This document shows positions 34,066 to 45,298 of a stretch of DNA of 64,000 bases, piece after piece (position 1 is the first letter of the stretch; each line of letters begins with the position of its first letter). This DNA comes from Flaccisagitta enflata. Lineage: Eukaryota; Chaetognatha; Sagittoidea; Aphragmophora. Made by a program: the position numbers and the translations under genes. A model generated the notes under the pieces. It saw only the letters and a list, made by a program, of their open reading frames with translations. It made no database searches and was not told the origin of the DNA. The stretch is from the NCBI GenBank assembly GCA_965153355.1, contig OZ231127.1, forward strand, positions 22,630,001 to 22,694,000, read 5' to 3'.

Positions 34066-35516
34066 CATTTGCTCAATTCATCAAGGAGCAAGAGTCTTCC
34101 AAAGTTGATGTTATTTTCAGAAAAATGGCAAAGACCCATACTACTTTGAGAGTTTGTATCTTCTCAACAAAATGAGCAAATAAACTCATCTTGGGCTCAT
34201 TATAAAGAACAGACAGATCCCTTTTAATCTCAAAATAAGCCCAAGTTTAGGTCATTCACTCAATTTGTTATTTTCAGAAAAATGGCAAAGACCCTTGCAA
34301 CTTAAAGCGCTTGTATCTCTTAAACAAACAGAGCTCAAGACCTCAACATGTGCTCATTTTAAAGAACAAAGTGCTCTTTAAAATTAGCTCAAATTGAGGA
34401 CATATGCTCAATTTGTTTAGGAGCAACTGTCTTTCAATGTTTATGTTATTTTCAGAAAAATGCTAAGCAGGTGGGCGGCAGCAGTAATGCGATAACCACC
34501 TATAAGCGCCAAAAAATCAAAAAAAGTATAGTTTGACTGATCGATGGATGGGCTAGTTTTTTGCATAAATGTACCAAAATAGAAGGTTTTCCCACAAGTA
34601 GAGGTCTGAATCCGTCCGTCCACCGTCGGCTGTCCGTCCGTCCGTCGGGCCCGTCCTACACTTTTTTACTTTTTTTTTTGTACAAAGCGACAACTCTTAG
34701 GTCATTTTAAGTCTTTTTTAGTCATTAATAGTTATTCTAAGTCATTTTGAGTCATTCTAAGTCATTTTAAGTTATTCTAAGTCATTTTAAGTTATTTTAA
34801 GTCATTTTTGGCTGTTAGGTTTTTTAGACATTTTAAGTCCTTTTTGGAAATTTTAGGTCATTCTAAGTCGTTCTAAGTCATTCTAAGTCATTTTAAGTCA
34901 TTCTAAGTCCTTCCCTTACCCTGTAAATCTCGCACGCGACTTATAGGTGTTGGCCTTGTTTGCATAAATGTACCAAAATAGAAGGTTTTCCCACAAGTAG
35001 AGGTCTGAATTTGAAGATCAAACCATGGTGGCAAAACTATAGGCTTCCTATGGCCATGAAAAAATCCCCCTAGCAAGCTTATGGTTTTGCCAACAAGGTT
35101 TTTTATTTGATTTCACACCCCAACTTAAATCCTTCTTTTATTGGACATTTGTGCAAAGGGCTCAAGTATATCAATATATGAAACTTGACCCAATTCCGGA
35201 CCACCCTAGTGTGGATGGGGGGGGTGTGGATGCCCCTGCCCACCCATCTGCAACAGGATTATGACCCCGCGTCACTTTTTTTAGTCCAAAAGACCGGCTT
35301 CTGGGTCTGAGAGGCTTGATTTTGGGTCTTGGAGGTCTGATTTGCAGTGTGAAAGGCCTGATTTGGGATCTGAAGGTCCAGATCTGCAGGCCTTTTTTTA
35401 GTGAATTTTTTGACAGAGCCAGTTGGGCTGTCCCTGCCTAATCTTACAGAGCCTGACGGAAAACCAGCGAGCCCGATAAAAAATTACCATTTTTATCAAA
35501 TTTTTTAGCGTTTGAG
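34066..35516. repeat. Segmental duplicate of 29653-33690 without two insertions
   Basis: Matches 29653-30081, then 32507-32893, then 33457-33690 almost exactly, skipping the 2.4-kb foldback and the 561-bp Helentron-like element. It has its own insertion at 34609-34951. Confidence 0.85.
34609..34951 (-). mobile_element. Helentron/HINE-like element lacking its hairpin end
   Basis: Minus strand: ACAAGGCCAACACCTATAAG, TCGCGTGCGAGA, AATGACTTAA units, then GGACGGACGG core, where it stops. The terminal hairpin is absent. About 52 bp of flank (TGCATAAATGTACC..GTCTGAAT) is present on both sides (34561-34608 and 34960-35011). Confidence 0.65.
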
Positions 35517-37480
35517 CCTACATCATAGCATTGGTCTGTAACAGTGGCTTTTTTGTATCTCTGTTAACAGAAATACAAGGGTATTAAAGAAAAAATCATT
35601 ATTGATTGAATATAAACTTTCTTTTAAAGTCAACATCAGACGCATTTACATTGCATTTGAAAAAAACAAGGCCGGATACACAGTTACCCTGGTTCCGAGA
35701 GGGTGGATGGGGGCAGAGTAAAGGGCAGTCAAGTATTTGGGCAGAGGCAGTGATGTTTATAATTCCCCATTACGCCAAAAAAAGGAAAAAGTTATAAATG
35801 GACTGACTCTTCAAAGAATGGACTAATCGACTCAATGGAGAAGCGTGGCATGCTTCTGAAAGACACTTAGCTCATGATAGAGACAGTGGAGGGAATTCAT
35901 TTGCTTTCTTAGGACGATTTCAGCAAGAGGCTCACACGTCCAATTTCCAAGACCAACGCAAAGCTAACAGGGCAATTTCATTACATGAGGGACTTGCAAT
36001 TGGTACCATTGCTATTTAATGTCAGGGGAGGTATACTTGTTCAAAATTAGGCCGGAAAAAATGGGCAGATATTTCATTTTAACCATAAAACGTGTCCATC
36101 AAAGAGGGCTTTCGCTCTTCATTTTCATGTAACAAACTGTAACAGATCGTAGTTATCCATTTTCATGAGGCCCATTTTGTTGTTTTAGCGACCATTAATA
36201 TTCATTGTGGGCGTTTGGTCATATTTGATTGATATTGTCTCGCTGGAAACATGAACTGTCCGAAATTGGACTTTTTCAGCACTTGAAAGTGAGCAAGAAA
36301 AAGAACGCAATTTTGAACAAATTTGAAGGGAACGGCAAATGACACCAATTTCATCCTCAGTAGGGGTGAGAAAGCAGACAAATTTGGGCTTGGGTAAGCC
36401 CCCATTTCATAAGGATGACTGCAAAAAAAAAATCACGCGAAAAAAATTAAAGACGGAATAGTTATGATAAAATCTTGAATTTCTGACAATTACTATTTTT
36501 CCACAATCTAATTGTCCCACATACGTTCACTTATGATACCTAACAGATATTTCTCAGAAAATGTCTTAATTTCAATATTAATGACCCTAAAGTTGTTGGC
36601 TCAAACTAGAAACTTGCAATCCAGATGAATTTGGCTTGGTTTGTTCGAGTTTTCACAGTCCAAGGGGAGAAAATTGAATTTCGGACAATTACTATTTTTC
36701 CACAAATTACACGCGAACCGCCTAATTCTGTTTTCGTCAAACGTTGGTAATGATATCTTGACAACGCCTCACCTAATTCTTATGAAATTTTATGTGAAAA
36801 CTCAATTACGCAAAACCTAGTATATGCATGTGAATCATGAAGCTTTCATTTAGGCGAGACCAGCCTAGGGGGCAGGGGGACACCCGCTAGTCGCTACCCC
36901 TCTTATGCACGGACTTGTGTATAGAAAAAGTGAAAAGTGACAAAAATTTCAATTCTTAGAACACAAGATTTCTTAACGTTTTATATAATTTTGAATTGAT
37001 TGAGCCTAACTTTTTTTTCGAAAAAAATTTTCCCACTACCCCCCCCCCCCCTGGGTGGCGGGGGGAGGGGAAATATAGGGGTCATTAAGCTTCGGCATTA
37101 CCCAAATCCCATCCCCCGGACATCAAGGTTCATGATTCTCTCATACTCAACAAGAAGTATCTGATTCTAAAAATGTGATCTTTTCAAGGCCAAGCGTGAG
37201 TCTGTTGCCGATATCGTCCCTTACTTTTACACAAAAGAGAGAGAGGAAAACAACAGATGAAATATAAAATTCCAAAAAAGTTGTACAAACTAACTTCTTA
37301 CTTCTGAGTCTCTTAAATAGCTGGTGTGCTCTTTGGAAATCCTAAGAAAATCAAATACACTTGAGTCGAACATGTCGCCCCAAATCAGAGAGCCAGCCAG
37401 GCTCAGAGCCATCAAAAAGTGAGAGCCCAACAGCAAAATAGAGAGCCTCGGACTGGCGGGCTCGCTTTAAAAAAAGGTCT
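35517..37480. other. Non-coding with scattered repeat debris
   Basis: A damaged Helentron-like 5' end (CAAGGCCGGATACACAGTTA) lies at about 35668. GGACAATTACTATTTTTCCA and a near copy recur at about 36482 and 36680. No gene found. Confidence 0.45.
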
Positions 37481-37639
37481 GCAGATCTGTTTTCTTAGAG
37501 GCTAAATTTGGGGTCTGAGAGGTCTGATTTGAGGTAAGAAGGTCATGGAGGACCAGTTTGAGGCTGGGGGGTATGTACAGAAAACCCTAGAAAATATGTG
37601 GAATCATCCTAGAGTTTCATCCTCTTTAACGTCATTGCA

Positions 37640-38620
37640 GCATGCTTTTTGGGCAGCGGCTGCAAAGGGCCTGTAGAACACAGGGGGGAATTTCCAGACA
37701 TCCGTCCTTCCGTCCGTCCCCCCCCGTTGGCCATTAAGGCCTCATATTGGCCCTCCCGACCCTCAATTTAGCCCTCCAGGCCTCAAATCGGCCTTCCTGG
37801 CTTCAAATCAGCCCCTCTCCCAGCCTCAAATCTGACCTCCAGACTTAGAATCTGCCCTTTAAGCATCAAATCAGCCCTCCGTGGCTCAAATCTGCCCTCC
37901 AAACCTCAAATCAGCTCTTCAAGCCTTAATTCTGCCCTCCAGCTCTCAAATATGCCTTCAGTGGCCTGAATCAGGCCTGAAATATGCCCCCTCAGGACGT
38001 CTGGAAATTCCCCCTGTTTTTCTACAGGACATTGGCCCTTTGGGGCCGCTGCCCTGCTCTCACTCCACTTTTTTGGGCAGCGGCCCCGAAGTGGACGAAG
38101 TCCTGTAGAACACAGGGGACTTTTGTTCGTTCGTTCGTTTGTCCGTTTGTTCGTCCCCCCTCATCCAGCTCTCAGGCCTCATATTTGGCCTCTGAGACCT
38201 TAAATCTGGCCTCTCAGGCCTCAAATCCAGCCTCTCAGGCCTCAAATCAAGCCTCTCAGGCCTCAAACCTGGCCCTTCAGGCCTCAAATTGGGCTTCTCA
38301 GGCCTCAAATTGGGCTTCTCAGGCCTCAAATCCAAATTCTTAGGCCTCAAGCCTCAAATCCAGCCTCCCAGGCTTCAAACCTGGCCTCTCAGGCCTCAAA
38401 TTGGGCTTCTCAGGCATCAAATTAGGCCTCTCAGGCCTCAAATCAGCTATCTAAGCCTCAATTTATTGCTCTCAGGCTTCAAATCAGCCCTCTGACCTTT
38501 CAAGCCTTAATCCAGCTCTCTCAAGCCTCAAGTCAGCCCTCAGGCGTTCTCAGGCCTTACATTAGCCTTCTTAGACCTCAGTATAGGCTCTTAAAGGCCT
38601 CTATAGCACCGCATCTACTT
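37640..38620. repeat. 21-bp minisatellite module, copy 2 (longest array)
   Basis: 21-bp units around TCAGGCCTCAAATC fill 37730-37970 (degenerate) and 38160-38530. The part 37948-38341 duplicates 33695-34065, with one unit more or less. Confidence 0.85.
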
Positions 38621-38889
38621 CTTCAGGCAGGACGAACATAAATCTCCGTGTGTTCTACAGGACTTTGTCCCCTTCGGGGCTGCTCCCCCTCACTCCAATT
38701 CACAATCACTTAAAGCAGGGCAATGGGTATCGCAGACCATGAATTGCCCTTGGGTGACCTGTTCTGGATCAATCCAAGCAGGGCATCAAGTACTGCTGAC
38801 CATGTGCGATCCTTGGATGACTAGTTCTATTCCATTTCTGCATTATGCGGCAGACTAAGTGAAAAGCTTTTTAGGCAGCGGCCCCAAAC

Positions 38890-39916
38890 TTTTTAGGCAG
38901 CGGCCCCAAAGGGCCAATGCCCAGTAGGGCACAGGGGTGAATTTCCAGATGTCCATCCTGTCTGTACATACATTCCCCCCAAGACCCTTCTTAAGCTTCA
39001 AATTAACGCTCTCAGACCCTAAAATAGCCCTTTCAGGCTTAAAATCAGTCCTCTCAGGCTTAAAACTCAGCTTTCTCAGGCCCAAAATCAACCCTTTCAG
39101 GTCCAAAATTAGCTCTCTCAAGCCAAAAATCAGTCTTCTCAAACAAAAAATCTGACCAATCTCAATCCAGTCCTCAAAGTAACCCTCTCAGGTCTCTTAT
39201 CTGCCCTCATCTCTGATCTCATTTGAGCCTGTAGACCCCCTAAATGAGCCCCTACATGACCCATTACTGTGCCCCAATCAATCAAATCAACTGTTAAACG
39301 TGCTATTCTAGAACTATGGAAATTCACCCCTGTGCCCCACAGGACATTGGCCTTATGGGACTGCTACCCTGCTCTCACTTCACTTCTTCAGCAAATCACT
39401 CTAAGCAGGGCAGAGGCCCCAAAGGGCCAATGCCCAGTAGGGCACAGGGGTGAATTTCCAGATGTCCGTCCTGTCTGTACATACATTCCCCCCAAGACCC
39501 TTCTTAAGCTTCAAATTAACGCTCTCAGACCCTAAAATAGCCCTTTCAGGCTTAAAATCAGTCCTCTCAGGCTTAAAACTCAGCTTTCCTAGGCCCAAAA
39601 TCAACCCTTTCAGGTCCAAAATTAGCTCTCTCAAGCCAAAAATCAGTCTTCTCAAACTTAAAATCTGACCAATCTCAATCCAGTCCTCAAAGTAACCCTC
39701 TCAGGTCTCTTATCTGCCCTCATCTCTGATCTCATTTGAGCCTGTAGACCCCCTAAATGAGCCCCTACATGACCCATTACTGTGCCCCAATCAATCAAAT
39801 CAACTGTTAAACGTGCTATTCTAGAACTATGGAAATTCACCCCTGTGCCCCACAGGACATTGGCCTTATGGGACTGCTACCCTGCTCTCACTTCACTTCT
39901 TCAGCAAATCACTCTA
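38890..39916. repeat. 513-bp tandem duplication
   Basis: GGGCCAATGCCCAGTAGGGC at 38911 recurs at 39424. The two copies differ at few positions and both contain GCAGGGCA...CCGCTGACCATG-type module ends. Confidence 0.85.
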
Positions 39917-40054
39917 AGCAGGGCATGGGGTACCGCTGACCATGTGAGATCCTTGGATGACTATATTAAAATTGGTTCCTTTTCAGTGAGAGGTTAAACA
40001 AATGGTAATGGTCTCAGTGAAAATAACATCAACATCAACTTTGGAAAACTGCTG

Positions 40055-40340
40055 CTCCTTAACGAATTGAGCAAATGACCTCAACCTGAGCTCATTTTTT
40101 AGTTTTGTCAGCTCTTCAAAATAAGCCCAAATTCAGATCATTTGCTCAATTCGTCTCAGAGATACAAACTCTCAAAGTAGAAAGGGTCTTTGCCATTTTT
40201 CTGAAAATAACATCAACTTTGGACAACTGTTGCTCCTAGACGAATTGAGCAACTGACCTCAACTTGGGCTCATTTTCAAGAGCAGACAAACTTCTTTAAA
40301 ATGAGCCCAAGTTGAGGTCATTTGCTCAATTCGTTTAGGA
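40055..40340. repeat. Hairpin block, second locus
   Basis: Inverted arms GAATTGAGCAAATGACCTCA / TTTGCTCAATTCGT appear twice (about 40055-40157 and 40241-40336), as at 29577, but in opposite orientation relative to the cryptic frame and satellite. Confidence 0.75.
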
Positions 40341-40361
40341 GATAAAGGCTTTAGAAGTTAC

Positions 40362-40550
40362 CTTATCTAGTGGAGATTGCATTATGTGGCCTGTACTTAC
40401 AACCTATGACAAGAGGGGTGTTGGAAGAAAAGTTTGTAAGCGAATTTTTTTGCCCCTATTTTATCGGAAATCTCCACGCAGTTACTGAGCATGGAAAAGT
40501 GGTTTTGAAAGGTGTCTTTGCCGTAAATCTTTTACCAGATGGATTAACAG
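40362..40550 (+). other. Cryptic conserved reading frame, copy B
   Basis: Plus strand: EIALCGLYLQPMTRGVLEEK, FVSEFFCPYFIG, VLKGVFAVNLLPDG. It is homologous to copy A at 29355-29545 and runs directly into the 58-bp satellite. Unknown function; probably relic. Confidence 0.4.
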
Positions 40551-40552
40551 GG

Positions 40553-41745
40553 TGTGGTGTGACGTACATCGGAGAATTCTGGGCTGTGTGACATACATTG
40601 GAGAAAACTAGGTGGTGTGACATACATCGGAGAATTCTGGGCTGTGTGACATACACTGGCGAAAACTAGGTGGTGTGACATACATTGGAGAATTTTGGGC
40701 TGTGTGACATACATCGGCGAAAACTGGGTGGTCTGACATACATCGGAGAATTCTGGGCAGTGTGACATACATCGGCAAAAAACTGGGTGGTGTGACATAC
40801 ATAGGAGAATTCTGGGCTGTGTGACATACATCGGAGAAAACTGGGTGGTGTGACATACATCAGAGAATTCTGAGCTGTGTGACATACATCCAAGAAAACT
40901 GGGTGGTGTGACATACATCGGAGAATTTTGGGCTGTGTGACATACATCCAAGAAAACTGGGTGGTGTGACATACATCAGAGAATTCTGAGCTGTGTGACA
41001 TACATCGAAGAGAACTGGGTGGTGTGACATACATCGGAGAATTCTGGGCTGTGTGACATACATCGGAGAAAACTGGGTGGTGTGACATACATCAAAGAAT
41101 TCTGGGCTGTGTGACATATATCGGAGAAAACTGGGTGGTGTGACATACATTCGAGAATTCTGGGCTGTGTGACATACGTCAGAGAAAACTGGGTGGTGTG
41201 ACATACATCGGAGAATTCTGGGCTGTGTGACATACATCGGAGAAAACTGGGTGGTGTGACATACATCAGAGAATTCTGGGCTGTGTGACATACATTGGAG
41301 AAAACTGGGTGGTGAGACATACATAATTTCGTAACGTAGGGAGAAAATCTGAAACTTTGGTGTTCCACTATCGTGGAACACAAAAATGGAGAAAACTGGG
41401 TGGTGTGACATACATTAAAGAATTCTGGGCTGTGTGACATACATCAGAGAAAACTGGGTGGTGTGACATACATTGTAGAATTTTGGGCTGTGTGACATAC
41501 ATTGGAAAAAACTGGGTGGTGTGACATACATCGGAGAATTCTGGGCTGTGTGACATACATTGGAAAAAACTGGGTGGCGTGATATACATTGGAGACTTCT
41601 GGGCTGTGTGACATACATCGGAGAAAATGGGGTGGTGTGACATACATCGGAGAATTCTGGGCTGTGTGACATACATTGGAGAAAACTGGGTGGTGTGACA
41701 TACATCGGAGAATTCCTGCCTCTGTGAAATACATCTGAGAAATTG
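40553..41745. repeat. 58-bp dimeric minisatellite, main array (~20 dimers)
   Basis: Alternating 29-bp half-units sharing GTGTGACATACAT(C/T)GGAGA. All six frames are long and Cys/His/Ser-rich on the minus strand (DVCHTTQFSPMYVTQ pattern) and should not be read as genes. Interrupted once at 41325-41386. Confidence 0.95.
41325..41386. mobile_element. 62-bp insert with terminal palindrome inside the satellite
   Basis: It splits one unit between ACATACAT and TGGAGAAAAC. It starts AATTTCGTAACG and ends with the perfect hairpin TGTTCCACTATCGTGGAACA (41361-41380) plus CAAAAA. A related copy lies at 41996-42060. Confidence 0.6.
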
Positions 41746-41894
41746 GGTAGTGCTTTTGGGTTAGATTGAGAAGGAATGCTTTTCAGATTTCATTTTGTGG
41801 AAAACTAGGAGTGGTGCGCGTATTAACTAGTCAGTGAGGGTTCACAAGGCCCTCTTCCATTTATTTCAGTTTGGGTATAGTGAGGGATATTGTT

Positions 41895-42060
41895 CCACTT
41901 TTCATACATCGGAGAATACTGGGCTGTGTGACATACATTGGAGAAAACTGGGTGGTATGACGTACATCGGAGAATTCTGGGCTGTGTGACATACAAAATT
42001 TCGTACAGACGTTACGGAGAAAATCTTAATATTTAGTGTTCCACTATCGTGGAACACAAC
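41895..42060. repeat. Satellite remnant and second palindromic insert
   Basis: Nearly two 58-bp dimers, then AATTTCGTACAGACGTTACG and the hairpin GTGTTCCAC-TATC-GTGGAACAC (42036-42057). Confidence 0.75.
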
Positions 42061-42148
42061 CAGACAAAATGAACCAAAAACAACCAGACCGACTAATTTC
42101 ACTCACTCTCATTAGAATAAAAGAAAACAGACGAAATCACGGTGGCGG

Positions 42149-42446
<298 letters not shown>

Positions 42447-42784
42447 ATCACTGAGATCAGTCTGGTATATATTTAGGAGGGGAAGATACAGAGCTTTAGA
42501 CGACTAGACAGATTAACAGACAGAGTGAGAGACATACAGACAGCGACTGAGTTGGTGGGAAAGAATCATAGAGCGGAGGCGGGGAGTCCGTAGAGTTTGA
42601 AACGGGGGGAAATGATGTGAAAAACGATTTCCGCAGAATTGAGTCTATTATGGATTTCTACTAAGCCTTAGTCTAAGGGTTTTGACCATTTCGAGAAAAA
42701 AAGTGGGTATTGTTCTATGTTCACGTTCAACGGAGGATTAAAACAGTAATTGTTTAAGATAAGTGCAGGCAAACCCGCATAAAA

Positions 42785-42941
42785 CAAGGCCGGATACACG
42801 GCCAAGTTCAGATAATTTGAACGCTTCACCAGTTTGGACCTACAATGCGTCAGATGGGACGGGGAAACCGACGAATATTACCAAACCATACTGGACATTG
42901 GACAGACAAACCTTCGATAGAGTTGCGATGTCCGCAACTAA
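42785..42941 (+). mobile_element. Helentron/HINE-like repeat, divergent subfamily
   Basis: CAAGGCCGGATACACGGCCA at the start; GATAGAGTTGCGATGTCCGC and AACTAA at the end. The middle (CGCTTCACCAGTTTGGACCT) is shared with the next copy. Confidence 0.55.
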
Positions 42942-42961
42942 AAAGTAAACTTCGTACAAAC

Positions 42962-43136
42962 AGCCAAGTTCCGCAGATAATTTGAACGCTTCACCAGTTT
43001 GGACCTACAACTGCGTGCAGATGGGCAGGGCCAGGGGAAATCGACGAATATTACCAAATTTCATAGGCTGGACATTGGACAGACAAACCGTTCGAGAGAC
43101 TTAGCAACCGATAGAGTCGCGTGAACTCAATTAAAA
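42962..43136 (+). mobile_element. Helentron/HINE-like repeat, tandem sister copy
   Basis: Same interior as 42785-42941 (CGCTTCACCAGTTTGGACCT, CGACGAATATTACCAAA), keeping TGCGTGCAGATGGGCAGGGC and a damaged GTCGCGTGAACTC end. Confidence 0.5.
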
Positions 43137-43590
43137 ACGATCCAAAACGCATTAAAGATTCGTTGAAAACTCGATGAGAATGCCGAGAAGAGAATACATA
43201 GCCCGGAAAGAACGGAAGTTATCGGTTAAACGTATCACTATCAGTCATTATGGTCCGAAAAATGCCGGTTAGAAGATCTTTTTTTCCGCGTTTCTTGTCG
43301 ATACTCCTCCACTCCCGCGTAAATCAAAGAGTCAAAAACTTCGATAGCAGAAAGCAGAAAGAAAGAGAAGAGTCAGTCAGTCATGACTCATCAGTAAATT
43401 GGTTGGTTTGAAAGTTTTTCATTCATTTCGTTTCGTGCCGTAGAAAAAAAAAAGAGAATTTAAATCGAGAAATTTATTTGTCATCAGTTTCCCCTCCTAA
43501 ATTCTTTTTATTTTGTGTCGTACCTTCTGAGGTGGATTCCTTTGGCTTGCCCTTAATTCTGGACGTCTCTCGAAATGAAGTTGGAATTAG

Positions 43591-43591
<1 letters not shown>

Positions 43592-43686
<95 letters not shown>
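43592..43686. repeat. (GA)n microsatellite
   Basis: About 95 bp, pure. Confidence 0.97.
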
Positions 43687-43689
<3 letters not shown>

Positions 43690-44235
43690 GGGTCTCTCTT
43701 CCAATTATGTCAGTATCAGAATGACGCTACCGGATTTGTAACTTTGTTCAAAACCTGTTCTCGCAAAGACAACATTTTACTTAGCTTTGTATCTGGTTAT
43801 TGAGATGAGTCGTTTGCCAGGCGTGTTTATAGTTGAGTATTCTTTTTTTTTTGGGGGGGGGCAAAGAAATTTAAAGGTCTTGGAGATCGGAAAAAAATTC
43901 AAAAACAAGAAAAAAAAGAATTTTTTGACAATTCCAGAAGGTGACCCAATTAAACACTATCAAAACCTGTAATACACTTTTTTATTGCTTTGTAGGGAAG
44001 AGATCTTAAACAATAGGCGATTTTGAGGTCGTAACTCTCTGATACTGCGCGTCATAGAGGGTCATCCCAGTCCGAAGTTCAGAAACTATTTCGATTGACA
44101 GTTGTCACGTGTATAGAAATAATTTACGTGCTCATCGGAGCACCTGTTTTGTAGAATGTAGGTAGAGGATTAAATATTTTCAGTTGGTACAGATCCTGTC
44201 TCCGAACATGTCCAACCCACTCGGCCGCTACGATC

Positions 44236-44883
44236 TTTAGCCGCGTGTTACGCGACTCTACATCCCACTTGGTCGGTCGGTTGGTCCCCTTTTTGGGCAG
44301 CGGCCCCGAAGGGGTCGATGACCTATGCTTTCACACATATTGGAAGTTTTCTCCTTCTCCTCCTTCATGTCCGTACCCGCCCTCCCCCAGCCTCCAGGCC
44401 CATATCTCAGCCCGGAGGCCCATATCCCAGCCTCCAGGCCCAAATCCCAGTCTTGAGGCCCAAATCCCACCCTCAAGGCCTACATCCCAACCCCAAGGCC
44501 CAGATTCTACTCTCTAGGGATTTGGGCCTCAAGACTGGGATTTGGGCCTGGAGGCTGGGATATGACCCTCCAGGCTGAGATATGGGCCTGGAGGCTGGGG
44601 GAGGGGGGGTGCGGACATGAAGGAGGAGAAGGAGAAAACTCCCCATATTAGTGAAAGCATAGGTCATCGACCCCTTTGGGACCGCTGCCCTGCTCCCCCC
44701 TCAACTTCAACCACAACCTACTTAAGCAGGGCACGGGTACCGCTGACCATCTAACGCTTTTGCGACTGTTACTTTTTCGGCGTTTTTTAGCATTTTGCCT
44801 TCTGCCCAAATGCAACAGTGACCTTCAGTATCACTGCCCCTGCCCATCCGCACGCGACTAGGGTAGCCGTGTGTCCGGCCTTG
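44236..44883 (-). mobile_element. Helentron/HINE-like element carrying a GC-rich module
   Basis: Minus strand: CAAGGCCGGACACACGGCTA, GTCGCGTGCGGATGGGCAGG, interior, then CCAACCGACCGACC, GGGATGTAGAGTCGCG and a hairpin with CTAA (44236-44256). The interior 44287-44770 is the GC-rich module, including a 21-bp-type array and GGTACCGCTGACCATC. Confidence 0.6.
44287..44770. repeat. GC-rich module with inverted ends
   Basis: GGGCAGCGGCCCCGAAGGGG with TCGATGACCTATGCTTTCAC at the left pairs with the complement at about 44650-44695. Units of CCAGGCCCAAATCCC type lie between. Confidence 0.7.
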
Positions 44884-45155
44884 TTATTAACACAAACGTC
44901 CATCACTTGCCAGAGCGGGTAAAATGAAATCTTCCCCATCCGCGAGATGCTTCTTAGATGGCGCTTGATAGCGTAAATTTTTCGTCTGCACTTTCTATTT
45001 TCAAAAGATCCCTAACAGAAAAAGAAAGACTAAAGAGAGAAAGAGGGAAAAAGCAACATCCAAGAATGTTGAATGTTCCAAGATATATACTTGATGTTTT
45101 AAAAAGATAAGACATCCATTATTGAAAATCACTCGTCGGCCGGAGAAAGGAAGAA

Positions 45156-45296
45156 CAAGGCCGGATAAACGGCAATCCAGTCGCGGACTGTTGGGCAGGA
45201 GCAGTGATGCGAAAACCGCTCGGAATTGAAAATGTGACAGACCGACCGACATACCGACCGATACGGCAAGGTGTAGAGTCGCGTGTCCGCGACTAA
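45156..45296 (+). mobile_element. Helentron/HINE-like repeat, GTCGCGGAC subfamily
   Basis: CAAGGCCGGATAAACGGCAA, AGTCGCGGACTGTTGGGCAG, a GACCGACCGAC core, and GTGTAGAGTCGCGTGTCCGC with GACTAA. 141 bp. The next element starts 2 bp later. Its interior matches 51786-51929. Confidence 0.7.
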
Positions 45297-45298
45297 AA

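Noticed and set aside
40456-41734. Overlapping minus-strand frames with DVCHTTQFSPMYVTQ repeats, up to 183 codons
   Set aside because: A stop-free 58-bp satellite opens several frames at once; no start context, splice signals or conserved domain.
40553-41745. CRISPR-like alternation of 29-bp units
   Set aside because: The alternating 29-mers are both repeated and share 19 bp, with no unique spacers and no cas genes. The DNA is eukaryotic.
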